Origin: Bacteroidia bacterium
GTDB lineage: Bacteria; Bacteroidota; Bacteroidia; Bacteroidales; UBA932
Direction of reading: 5' to 3'
Assembly: GCA_009929175.1 (NCBI GenBank)
Contig: SABC01000012.1
Location: 1-41,583, forward strand
DNA: 41,583 nucleotides
A program made the translations under genes and the position numbers. Of the stretch, positions 9,050 to 16,639 are shown in pieces; the first letter of the stretch is position 1, and each line of letters begins with the position of its first letter. The notes beneath the pieces were generated by a model. That model saw nothing but the letters and a program-made list of their open reading frames with translations. It had not been told where the DNA came from and made no database searches.

Positions 9050-10441
9050 ATGATGGAAGAATATTTACCGACAGACTGGGAATCCGGAAAGTCAATAATC
9101 AAAGTTATTGGTGTAGGAGGCGGCGGAGGCAACGCTGTGAACCAAATGTACCGCCTGGGGATCAAGGATGTGGACTTTTTGATCTGCAACACCGATAACC
9201 AAGCTTTGAGGGCTAGCCCTATTCCCGAAAAGATCCAGCTGGGTAACGATGTCACCCGTGGCCTTGGCGCAGGGTGTAACCCCGAAAAAGGAAGGAAAGC
9301 AGCCATGGAAAGCATAGATGTTATCCAAAAATCCCTGGAAGGTGGTACAGAAATGGTATTTGTCACTGCCGGTATGGGTGGAGGCACCGGTACCGGAGCA
9401 ACACCCGTCATTGCAAAGATTGCAAGGGACATGGGACTTTTGACAGTGGGAGTTGTTACACTGCCGTTCCGTGATGAGGGAAGCGAGTTCCTCAAAAGGG
9501 CACTCCACGGAATCAAAGAGCTGGAAAAAAACGTGGACAGTCTTTTGATCATAGACAATCAAAAGCTTTACAAAATCTTTGGGGAGCTATCGATATTCGA
9601 AGCATTTCCCAAGGCTGACTCAGTATTGTCTACTGCTGTCAAGGGAATTGCAGAGATCATTACCCGCCCTGGCTTTATCAATGTAGATTTTGCCGATGTT
9701 CGCATGGTTATGGAAAACAGCGGAATGGCCCTTATGGGCTCTGGAACCGCAAGTGGGGACAACCGCGCTATCCGGGCGGTGGAAGAGGCTTTCTCCTCTC
9801 CTCTGCTCAATGATTTTGACCTGACCTCGGCAAAAAACGTATTGGTCAATATCACATCCAGTGACACCCATGGCCTTACAATGGCAGAGTTATCACAGGT
9901 TATGGACTACATCAGCGAGTTTACAGGAGGCAACGCATCCAATTTCAAACGCGGAGTGCTGTGTGACCCCGATATTGGCAGTGCCATCAGCGTTACCATT
10001 GTTGCCACCGGATTCGATATGAATACCCTTCCCCAGATTTCCACAAACGGAGGAGAGATAATCGACGTCCATGTCTTAGGGCAGGACCAACCCGAAAAGG
10101 AGGCTACTCCTGCAAAGCCTAAGGCAGAGGAAAAGATCACAATAATCCCGGTACAGGCTCCTGTAAGGAACATCCCGGTCAACCTGCCACAAGCAGGCGA
10201 AAAAGCCGAAACCAACTTTATAAAAAAAGAGAAACCCACCCTGATCATCGATCCGGGTGAAGATATAACTCGATTCGAGAACCAGCCGGCATACATTAGG
10301 AAACAGCTCAAAATAAAGCATCAGGATGGCAGCCTGCCAACAAAAGAGATGCGTGACAGCAGCACCTTCAGGCTGGAAGAGAGCAACGGCAAACAACAAT
10401 TGCTTTCGGATAACTCATTCATCCACCAAAACCAGGATTGA
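9050..10441 (+). CDS. ftsZ: Cell division GTPase FtsZ
   Basis: FtsZ is the tubulin-like GTPase that forms the division ring. The 463 residues contain the nucleotide-binding GVGGGGGNAVN (about 21-31), the tubulin signature GMGGGTGTGATP (about 108-119), and the T7 loop NVDFADVRMVM (211-221). After the core (to about 345) comes a Lys/Pro/Glu-rich linker, a conserved-looking block TRFENQPAYIRKQLKI (407-422), and a C-terminal tail ending SDNSFIHQNQD, which resembles the tails of other Bacteroidetes FtsZ proteins and is the likely FtsA-binding peptide. Two ATG codons stand in tandem (9050, 9053); either may be used. It may be transcribed both with ftsA and from its own promoter at 9015-9045. Confidence 0.97.
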   Translation: MMEEYLPTDWESGKSIIKVIGVGGGGGNAVNQMYRLGIKDVDFLICNTDNQALRASPIPEKIQLGNDVTRGLGAGCNPEKGRKAAMESIDVIQKSLEGGTEMVFVTAGMGGGTGTGATPVIAKIARDMGLLTVGVVTLPFRDEGSEFLKRALHGIKELEKNVDSLLIIDNQKLYKIFGELSIFEAFPKADSVLSTAVKGIAEIITRPGFINVDFADVRMVMENSGMALMGSGTASGDNRAIRAVEEAFSSPLLNDFDLTSAKNVLVNITSSDTHGLTMAELSQVMDYISEFTGGNASNFKRGVLCDPDIGSAISVTIVATGFDMNTLPQISTNGGEIIDVHVLGQDQPEKEATPAKPKAEEKITIIPVQAPVRNIPVNLPQAGEKAETNFIKKEKPTLIIDPGEDITRFENQPAYIRKQLKIKHQDGSLPTKEMRDSSTFRLEESNGKQQLLSDNSFIHQNQD

Positions 10442-10442
10442 T

Positions 10443-11981
10443 ATGGAAAGGAAGACCAGGGTAAGATTTGCTCCCAGTCCTACAGGGCCCTTGCATATGG
10501 GCGGAGTGAGGACAGCATTGTACAATTATCTCTACGCAAAACAGAAAGGAGGTACTTTCATACTCCGGATAGAGGATACCGACTCGCAAAGGTTTGTTCC
10601 GGGCGCCGAGGAGTATATTATAGAATCCCTTGCATGGTGCGGCATATCGCCCGATGAGGGTATCGAAGGAGGAGTTGTTGCAACCCAGCCCTCGGCACAA
10701 CACCCACATGCACCATACAGGCAATCACAAAGGAAAGATATTTACCAAAGGTATGCTTTGGAACTTGTAGCCAAAGGTCATGCCTACTATGCATTTGACT
10801 CTGCTGCCGAACTTGAAGTTATGAGAAGCAGGGCCGAAGGCGAGGGTAAAACCTTCACTTACAACCATGAGGTACGGGACTCTCTGAACAACTCACTTAC
10901 CCTTAACCAAGAAGAGTGTGCAAAGAGACTATCAGAGAACCACAACTGGGTTATACGGTATAAGATGCCTGTAGACCGGATCATCAAAATGAAAGATATG
11001 ATAAGGGGAGAAATCGAAGTTAACAGCTCTACCCTTGACGACAAGGTGCTGTGGAAGGCTGCAGACCAACTTCCCACCTATCATCTTGCCAACGTAGTGG
11101 ATGACAAACTCATGGAAATATCAGATGTTATCCGTGGAGAAGAGTGGCTGCCCTCGCTTCCACTTCACTATATGTTGTATGAATCCCTGGGTTGGGAGAA
11201 TCTTAGGCCCTCTTTTGCCCACCTTTCGCTATTGCTCAAACCCGACGGCAAAGGGAAACTCAGCAAAAGGGACGGAGACCGTCTTGGATTTCCCGTATTT
11301 CCTTTGGAATGGAAAAACGAGCAGGGAGAAATTTCCAAAGGTTACAGGGAGGAGGGCTATTACCCCGAGGCATTTGTGAATATGCTGGCTTTTCTTGGAT
11401 GGAATCCAGGTACCGAACAGGAGATCTTTTCCCTGGATGAGCTTGTCAACGCCTTTTCAATGGAGAGGGTTGTCCGCTCGGGTGCCAAGTTCAATGCCGA
11501 AAAGGCCAAATGGTACAACCAAGAGTACCTTAGGAAAAAGGATACCATGGAACTTGCAAAAGAGTTGATGCCAATTTTGGCAGAAAAAGGTATAACCAAA
11601 GAGCCTCAATATGTTTGTAAGGCATTGGACCTTATCAAGGACCGGATAGCCTTTGTAAAGGAGGCGTGGCCACTGGCCGATTACCTCTTTGAGGCCCCCA
11701 CATCTTACGACCCCAAGGTAAAGGCAAAGTTTTGGAATGAACAGACGCCGGCAATAATTGGAGACCTTTGCAAAGTGTTGCAGGAAAGCGAAAGCTTTGA
11801 GAGTTCCGCAATTGAAGAATTGCTCCCCAAATATATAAAGGAAAACCAATTACCGATGGGTGCCGTGATGAACTCGCTCAGATTGTTACTCGTTGGTGAG
11901 TCCAAAGGACCTGGTGTTGCCGAAATAATGGCACTTTTGGGCAGAGAGGAGACCTTGAGACGTTTGGCACAGGAGATTTAA
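10443..11981 (+). CDS. gltX: Glutamyl-tRNA synthetase GltX
   Basis: This class I aminoacyl-tRNA synthetase charges tRNA-Glu. The start is set at the ATG one base after the ftsZ stop, because the protein then begins MERKTRVRFAPSPTGPLHMG; the frame stays open upstream but only within ftsZ. The 512 residues have the HIGH-like motif HMGG (18-21) and the KMSKS-like motif KLSKRDG (about 270). The anticodon-binding C-terminal region is present and the length is normal. Transcription probably continues from ftsZ and ends at the hairpin around the stop codon, facing galE. Confidence 0.96.
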   Translation: MERKTRVRFAPSPTGPLHMGGVRTALYNYLYAKQKGGTFILRIEDTDSQRFVPGAEEYIIESLAWCGISPDEGIEGGVVATQPSAQHPHAPYRQSQRKDIYQRYALELVAKGHAYYAFDSAAELEVMRSRAEGEGKTFTYNHEVRDSLNNSLTLNQEECAKRLSENHNWVIRYKMPVDRIIKMKDMIRGEIEVNSSTLDDKVLWKAADQLPTYHLANVVDDKLMEISDVIRGEEWLPSLPLHYMLYESLGWENLRPSFAHLSLLLKPDGKGKLSKRDGDRLGFPVFPLEWKNEQGEISKGYREEGYYPEAFVNMLAFLGWNPGTEQEIFSLDELVNAFSMERVVRSGAKFNAEKAKWYNQEYLRKKDTMELAKELMPILAEKGITKEPQYVCKALDLIKDRIAFVKEAWPLADYLFEAPTSYDPKVKAKFWNEQTPAIIGDLCKVLQESESFESSAIEELLPKYIKENQLPMGAVMNSLRLLLVGESKGPGVAEIMALLGREETLRRLAQEI

Positions 11982-11991
11982 TCAATCTCCT
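11971..11991. terminator. Hairpin shared by the ends of gltX and galE
   Basis: Perfect 8-base arms (AGGAGATT at 11971-11978, AATCTCCT at 11984-11991) enclose the 5-base loop TAATC. The gltX stop codon lies at the loop (11979-11981) and the galE stop (11994-11996) is 2 bases away. The symmetry would serve both converging genes. A run of T is weak on the plus side and missing on the minus side, so it may stabilise or separate transcripts rather than be a classical terminator. Confidence 0.5.
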
Positions 11992-11993
11992 CT

Positions 11994-13031
11994 TTAGATG
12001 CCCCTGATTCTTTTTTCCCATTTCCAAGCCGACCGCATGACCTCCTCCACGGGGGTGTCTGCAACCCATCCAAGCTCCTTGTTGGCTTTGGCAGGATCAG
12101 CCCAAACCTGTTCCACATCGCCTGCCCTTCTTGGAGCAATACGGAATGGAACTTTCACATTGTTGGATTCCATGAAAATGTCCAACACTTCCAGTACCGA
12201 TAATCCCCGTCCGGTACCAAGGTTAAAGTACTCTGACGTTCCCCTCACCTTTTTTCCCCTGAGCCTTTCGATTGCTGCAACATGGGCTTTGGCAAGGTCG
12301 CAAACATAAATATAATCCCTGATGCAAGAGCCGTCAGGAGTATTGTAATCATTCCCGAAAACGCTGAGCTCCTTACGTAAACCCGCTGCTGTCTGGGTTA
12401 CAAACGGGAGCAGGTTCTGAGGGACTCCCCTGGGCAATTCACCGATATGGGCAGAAGGGTGGGCTCCGATAGGGTTGAAATACCTGAGGGATATCACATT
12501 GAGATCAGACTTAGGAGTGTTTACACAATCCTCCAATATACTCTCACACATTTGCTTGGTTTTTCCGTAAGGCGATTGAGCAGGTTTCAGGGGCGCCTCT
12601 TCTCCCACAGGGAGATTGTCGGAGGATGGCTGCCCGTAAACAGTGCAGGAAGAGGAAAACACAATCGACCCATTGCCCTTGGCCATCATGATTCCTGCTA
12701 GATTTATAAGGGAAACCAGGTTGTTGCTATAATACATCAATGGCCTTTCCACACTCTCTCCCACCGCTTTGTAAGCTGCAAAATGGATAGCATGGTCAAT
12801 GTCGGGAAACTTATCGAAGAGTGCCTCAAGCGAGGCCTTGTCAGTACAATCAATCTTTTCAAAAACAGGTTTGACCCCGGTTATCTTTTGAATTCCATCG
12901 AGCACCTCTTCCGAGGAATTTGACAGGTTATCTGCAATGACAGGCTCATATCCTGCAGTATAGAGTTCAACGACGGTATGTGCGCCAATGTACCCGGCAC
13001 CCCCTGTTACAAGTACTTTTTCCCTTTTCAT
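11994..13031 (-). CDS. galE: UDP-glucose 4-epimerase GalE
   Basis: GalE interconverts UDP-glucose and UDP-galactose with bound NAD, supplying galactose for glycans and the Leloir pathway. This 345-residue extended short-chain dehydrogenase begins with the Rossmann motif VTGGAGYIGAHT (about 8-19). The SSSCTVYG segment and the catalytic tyrosine and lysine in SPYGKTK follow, and NLGTGRGLSV appears in the C-terminal part. Length and motifs match GalE closely, though substrate range (GlcNAc forms included) cannot be told. It follows the aminotransferase gene with 19 bases between, so they form an operon, and ends 12 bases from gltX, head-on. Confidence 0.93.
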   Translation of the reverse strand: MKREKVLVTGGAGYIGAHTVVELYTAGYEPVIADNLSNSSEEVLDGIQKITGVKPVFEKIDCTDKASLEALFDKFPDIDHAIHFAAYKAVGESVERPLMYYSNNLVSLINLAGIMMAKGNGSIVFSSSCTVYGQPSSDNLPVGEEAPLKPAQSPYGKTKQMCESILEDCVNTPKSDLNVISLRYFNPIGAHPSAHIGELPRGVPQNLLPFVTQTAAGLRKELSVFGNDYNTPDGSCIRDYIYVCDLAKAHVAAIERLRGKKVRGTSEYFNLGTGRGLSVLEVLDIFMESNNVKVPFRIAPRRAGDVEQVWADPAKANKELGWVADTPVEEVMRSAWKWEKRIRGI

Positions 13032-13050
13032 TGCTTGTATTTGTTAAAAA

Positions 13051-14172
13051 TCAGGATTTGTAGAACTCCTTGATGGCCTCGCAAATATTTTGTTGGATCT
13101 CCAGGTTCAGTTCGGTATGCATTGGTAAAGATAAGACTTCGCTGGCCAGCTTTTCGGAATTATCAAGTGGTACCCGTACTGCCGAGATGGGCATAAATGC
13201 CTCTTGTTTATTGAGAGACAACGGGTAATATGTCATAGAGGCAATGCCTTTGGATGCCAGGAACTCCCTTAATTTGTCTCGCTCTTTTACCCGGATTGTG
13301 AATTGGTGGTAAACGTGGTTGCTGTAAGGCACTTCTGTTGGCAACACTATCTCTTCTAGCCCGCTAAGAAGCTCTTTGTATATCCGGGCTGCGCTGTACC
13401 TGGCTGCAGAATATCCGTCCAGATGTTGCAGCTTTACGTTTAATATTGCAGCCTGTATGGAATCCAGCCTGGAATTGCAACCAATTATATCGTGGTGGTA
13501 TTTGACTTTTTGACCATGGTCGGTCACCATTTTTATACTGGCGGCCAATTTGCTGTCCTGGGTAAAGATCGCGCCTCCGTCACCGTAACATCCCAGGTTT
13601 TTTGTGGGGAAAAATGAGGTACACCCGATATGGCCAATGGTTCCCAGGTATTTTTGAGTCCCGTCGGCAAAGGTGTACTTTGCCCCAAGTGCTTGAGCGT
13701 TGTCTTCAATCACAAACAGTGAGTGCTCCCGTGCAATCTTCATGATCTCCTCCATAGGGGCAGCCTGGCCAAACAGGTGAACAGGCACTATGGCTTTGGT
13801 TTTTGGCGAAATAGCCTTGACAATCCCTTGAGCATCGATGTTAAAAGTGGTTTCATCCACATCCACCAAAACAGGTACCAGGCCGAGCAAACCAACAACC
13901 TCTGCTGTTGCAGCAAAAGTAAATGACGGCACAATGACCTCGTCTCCAGGCTGCAGGCCCAGAGCCATCATCGCAACCTGCAGGGCATCCGTACCATTGG
14001 CACAACCTACCACATAACCGGAGCCAAGGTATCCTGCAAGGTTTTTTTCAAATTCATGTACCGCCGGCCCGTTAATAAAACTGCAGCTGTCTACGACATC
14101 CTGGATAGATCTGTCAATATCTTCCTTGATCTTTAAATATTGACCCCTCAGGTCAAGCATAGGAATCTTCAT
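13051..14172 (-). CDS. DegT/DnrJ/EryC1/StrS-family sugar aminotransferase
   Basis: This is a PLP-dependent fold-type I aminotransferase of 373 residues that puts an amino group on a nucleotide-linked keto-sugar. Visible are the substrate/cofactor region CANGTDALQVAM (57-68), EDNAQALGA with the PLP-contacting Asp157 and Gln160, and the probable Schiff-base lysine K191 in FFPTKNLGCYGDGGA. The NLGCYGDGGA context is typical of WbpE/WlbC-like enzymes (UDP-3-keto sugar acids), but the exact sugar is inference. It precedes galE in a two-gene minus-strand operon, which suggests surface polysaccharide or glycoprotein sugar synthesis. A promoter box lies at 14195-14202. Confidence 0.88.
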   Translation of the reverse strand: MKIPMLDLRGQYLKIKEDIDRSIQDVVDSCSFINGPAVHEFEKNLAGYLGSGYVVGCANGTDALQVAMMALGLQPGDEVIVPSFTFAATAEVVGLLGLVPVLVDVDETTFNIDAQGIVKAISPKTKAIVPVHLFGQAAPMEEIMKIAREHSLFVIEDNAQALGAKYTFADGTQKYLGTIGHIGCTSFFPTKNLGCYGDGGAIFTQDSKLAASIKMVTDHGQKVKYHHDIIGCNSRLDSIQAAILNVKLQHLDGYSAARYSAARIYKELLSGLEEIVLPTEVPYSNHVYHQFTIRVKERDKLREFLASKGIASMTYYPLSLNKQEAFMPISAVRVPLDNSEKLASEVLSLPMHTELNLEIQQNICEAIKEFYKS

Positions 14173-14194
14173 ATCTCATATTATTATCGAACTA

Positions 14195-14202
14195 CAAATG
14201 TA
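14195..14202 (-). promoter_or_regulatory. -7-type box for the aminotransferase/galE operon
   Basis: On the minus strand the sequence reads TACATTTG, a full match to TAnnTTTG. The expected transcription start is about 18 bases before the ATG at 14172. No good TTG is seen at the -33 distance, so the call rests on one box and on its position in a 72-base divergent intergenic region. Confidence 0.4.
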
Positions 14203-14231
14203 TAAAATTCTTCACTCATTTAATAAATCGC

Positions 14232-14239
14232 TATCTTTG
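14232..14239 (+). promoter_or_regulatory. -7-type box for rpiB
   Basis: TATCTTTG matches TAnnTTTG and ends 5 bases before the rpiB ATG, which would leave almost no 5' leader. The -33 position shows only a weak TTC. The arrangement is close to that before ftsZ (TAACTTTG, 4 bases, ATG). Confidence 0.4.
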
Positions 14240-14244
14240 CAACT

Positions 14245-14691
14245 ATGAAAGAGTTTGTAAAAAACATAGGAATAGCCTCCGACCATGCAGGATTTGAGAT
14301 GAAAGAGGCCATTAAAAAATTTCTGGAGGAGCATAACGTAAAAGTTAAGGACTTTGGCACAAACTCCTCCCAGAGTATGGATTACCCCGATGTTGCCCAC
14401 CCGCTCGCAACAGCTGTACAGGATGGAACCCTCCCCTTGGGAATCGCTATCTGCGGTTCCGGAAACGGAATCAGCATGACCCTCAACAAACACAAGGGAG
14501 TCAGGGCTGCATTGTGCTGGAATACCGAACTTGCGCAACTAGCCCGTAACCACAATGATGCAAACATACTCTCCCTGCCTGCAAGGTTCATTGAGACATC
14601 TACTGCCATCCGGATTGTGGAGACCTTCCTGAGCAGCGCATTCGAAGGGGGCAGGCACCTCAACAGAGTCAACAAGATCGATTGCGTGTAA
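14245..14691 (+). CDS. rpiB: Ribose-5-phosphate isomerase B
   Basis: RpiB interconverts ribose 5-phosphate and ribulose 5-phosphate in the pentose phosphate pathway. The 148-residue RpiB/LacAB-family protein shows ASDHAGFEMK (11-20, with Asp13 and His14), the catalytic cysteine C70 in ICGSGNGISM, and NHNDANILSLPAR. Length is normal for the family. It is the first gene of a long plus-strand run and diverges from the aminotransferase gene. truB follows after 9 bases. Confidence 0.94.
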   Translation: MKEFVKNIGIASDHAGFEMKEAIKKFLEEHNVKVKDFGTNSSQSMDYPDVAHPLATAVQDGTLPLGIAICGSGNGISMTLNKHKGVRAALCWNTELAQLARNHNDANILSLPARFIETSTAIRIVETFLSSAFEGGRHLNRVNKIDCV

Positions 14692-14700
14692 AGAGACAGG

Positions 14701-15459
14701 ATGGCAACACCCCATAAAACAATCAACGGAGCCACAGTCATGGACAGGCATTCGTTGAATTCACAGCTTTCCAGGAATCCCGGGGATTATCCCGGCGGTT
14801 TGGTTTTCCTGATAGACAAACCTTACGGGTGGACATCCTCTGATGCTGTCAGGAAACTAAAGTTTTCACTGCAAAGATGGTTTGGCGTCAAAAACATCAA
14901 GGTTGGGCATGCAGGCACCCTGGACCCTCTTGCAACAGGGGTGCTTATGGTGTGTGCCGGCAAAGCAACCAAAATTGCCGAGGCCCTTCAATCCCAGGAA
15001 AAAGAGTATATTGCCGAGATTACATTTGGTGCTACAACACCCTCCTTTGACCTGGAAAAGGAGGTTGATGCAACATTCCCCACGAGCCACATAACCAAAG
15101 ATGCCATTGATTCCGTAATACCCGGGTTCCTCGGCACCCAGGAACAAATGCCACCACTCTTTTCGGCAAAGCTGATTGATGGACGCAGGGCATACGAGAT
15201 TGCCCGGGAAGGCAAAGAAGCAACTATGAAGCCGGCATTGATCACAATCCACAGAATGGAGATCATGCTTTGGGAACCTCCTGTGCTCACACTACGGATT
15301 TCTTGCAGCAAAGGCACGTATGTCAGGTCCATTGCTAGGGATCTTGGGATTTCCTTGGGTAGCGGTGCTCATCTTAGCGGGCTTATCCGAAGCTCTTCGG
15401 GAGAGTTCAGGGTTGCCGATGCAATTTCTTTTGAAAAGCTGAAACCTTTTTTCGAATAA
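14701..15459 (+). CDS. truB: tRNA pseudouridine-55 synthase TruB
   Basis: TruB makes the pseudouridine at position 55 in the T loop of tRNAs. The 252-residue protein has the core LIDKPYGWTSSDAV (38-51), the catalytic Asp75 in GHAGTLDPLATGVL, and the later motifs YIAEITFG and KGTYVRSIARDLG. The segment before the core is about 37 residues, longer than usual; the ATG at 14740 is a possible alternative start and would remove 13 residues. An inverted repeat lies just after the stop. Confidence 0.95.
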   Translation: MATPHKTINGATVMDRHSLNSQLSRNPGDYPGGLVFLIDKPYGWTSSDAVRKLKFSLQRWFGVKNIKVGHAGTLDPLATGVLMVCAGKATKIAEALQSQEKEYIAEITFGATTPSFDLEKEVDATFPTSHITKDAIDSVIPGFLGTQEQMPPLFSAKLIDGRRAYEIAREGKEATMKPALITIHRMEIMLWEPPVLTLRISCSKGTYVRSIARDLGISLGSGAHLSGLIRSSSGEFRVADAISFEKLKPFFE

Positions 15460-15469
15460 TACGTATAAT

Positions 15470-15503
15470 TAGATACTTGTTTATTTTCGAAAATCAGTAT
15501 CTA
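15470..15503. repeat. Nested inverted repeat between truB and queA
   Basis: TAGATACT (15470-15477) and AGTATCTA (15496-15503) are perfect 8-base inverted arms. Between them lies a perfect 12-base palindrome, ATTTTCGAAAAT (15483-15494), placed off-centre (5 bases on the left, 1 on the right). It occupies most of the 51-base gap and ends 7 bases before the queA ATG. It could be an operator for a dimeric regulator, or an RNA hairpin at the queA start. No T-run follows, so it does not look like a terminator. Confidence 0.6.
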
Positions 15504-15510
15504 CATCTAT

Positions 15511-16560
15511 ATGAAATTATCACAGTTCAATTATCATCTCAATCCTGACCAAATAGCCAAATACCCGTCAAAGTACAGGGACGAATCGAGACTATTGGTC
15601 CTCCACAGAAAAACCGGAGACATAGAGCACAAAACCTTCAAGGACATCCTTGAATTAAGCAACGAAAACGACCTTTTTATCTTTAACAACACCAAGGTCT
15701 TCCCAGCCAGGCTCTATGGCAATAAAGAAAAGACCGGAGCCGAAATCGAAGTGTTCTTGTTAAGAGAACTCAACAGGGAGCAAAGGTTATGGGATGTACT
15801 TGTCGATCCTGCAAGGAAAATCCGGATTGGAAACAAACTCTATTTTGGAGAAAACGACAATCTGGTTGCAGAGGTAATAGACAACACAACATCCAGGGGC
15901 CGAACTTTGCGTTTCTTGTTTGATGGCACACACGAAGAGTTCAAGGCTACGCTTTTCAAGCTTGGCGAAATGCCTATCCCAAAATGGATCAGGCCAAAAG
16001 CAGAGGCAATTGACAGCGAGAGGTACCAGACAATCTTTGCACACCACGAAGGAGCTGTAGCGGCACCTGCTGCAGGGCTCCACTTTAGCAGGGAACTGCT
16101 CAAAAGAATGGAGATAAAAGGAATAGATACCACTCAAATTACCCTTCATATGGGACTTGGCAACTTCCGTACGGTAGACGTAGAGGACCTCTCAAAACAC
16201 AAGATGGACTCCGAACAGGTTAACATATCGGAAGAGAGTGCAAACATCATCAACACTGCAAAAGAGAGAGGCAACAAAGTCTTTGCCGTAGGAGTCACTG
16301 TCATGCGTGCTATTGAAACTTCCGTCACAACCCGAAACCAACTCAAACCCTACGAAGGCTGGACAAACAAATTTATTTTCCCCCCCTACCACTTTTCAAT
16401 TGCAGACGCCCTGATTTCAAACTTCCAGCTCCCGCAGAGCACCATGCTGATGACAGCCGCTGCTTTTGGAGGATTCGACAACGTTATGAGAGCCTATAAT
16501 GTTGCCCTGAAAGAGGGATACAAGATCGGCACGTACGGAGATGCAATGTTGATTATCTGA
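15511..16560 (+). CDS. queA: S-adenosylmethionine:tRNA ribosyltransferase-isomerase QueA
   Basis: QueA transfers and rearranges the ribosyl part of S-adenosylmethionine onto preQ1-modified tRNA, giving epoxyqueuosine at the wobble position of GUN-anticodon tRNAs. The 349-residue protein shows the family motifs [24 protein letters not shown], the long conserved block from APAAGLHFS to [19 protein letters not shown], and TNKFIFPPY. Length is normal. It follows truB, another tRNA-modification gene, after a gap holding an inverted repeat. Other queuosine genes are not in the window. Confidence 0.96.
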   Translation: MKLSQFNYHLNPDQIAKYPSKYRDESRLLVLHRKTGDIEHKTFKDILELSNENDLFIFNNTKVFPARLYGNKEKTGAEIEVFLLRELNREQRLWDVLVDPARKIRIGNKLYFGENDNLVAEVIDNTTSRGRTLRFLFDGTHEEFKATLFKLGEMPIPKWIRPKAEAIDSERYQTIFAHHEGAVAAPAAGLHFSRELLKRMEIKGIDTTQITLHMGLGNFRTVDVEDLSKHKMDSEQVNISEESANIINTAKERGNKVFAVGVTVMRAIETSVTTRNQLKPYEGWTNKFIFPPYHFSIADALISNFQLPQSTMLMTAAAFGGFDNVMRAYNVALKEGYKIGTYGDAMLII

Positions 16561-16596
16561 TTATCCTTTTTCAAGAAAAATTATCCTTTTTCAAGA
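16560..16596. repeat. Tandem 20-base-period direct repeat after queA
   Basis: The 17-base sequence ATTATCCTTTTTCAAGA occurs at 16560-16576 and again, unchanged, at 16580-16596. The first copy begins on the last base of the queA stop codon. No third copy is visible. It may be a slippage duplication. Confidence 0.75.
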
Positions 16597-16617
16597 TCAG
16601 GGCAACTGTTCATGTAG

Positions 16618-16625
16618 TAATTTTG
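16618..16625 (+). promoter_or_regulatory. -7-type box before dprA
   Basis: TAATTTTG matches TAnnTTTG, 14 bases before the dprA ATG. No TTG is found at the -33 distance, where the second direct-repeat copy lies. It is followed by GGCC-A5-GGCC, which could form a weak stem. Low support. Confidence 0.25.
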
Positions 16626-16639
16626 GCCAAAAAGGCCTT

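Noticed and set aside
8842-9558. Open frame of 238 codons on the minus strand over ftsA/ftsZ
   Set aside because: It is antisense to two clear conserved genes, its product is low-complexity (runs of Pro and Ser), and it has no recognisable domain.
16623-16637. GGCC-A5-GGCC as a terminator or operator before dprA
   Set aside because: The stem is only 4-6 bases, no T-run follows it, and GGCC is itself palindromic, so chance is a good explanation.
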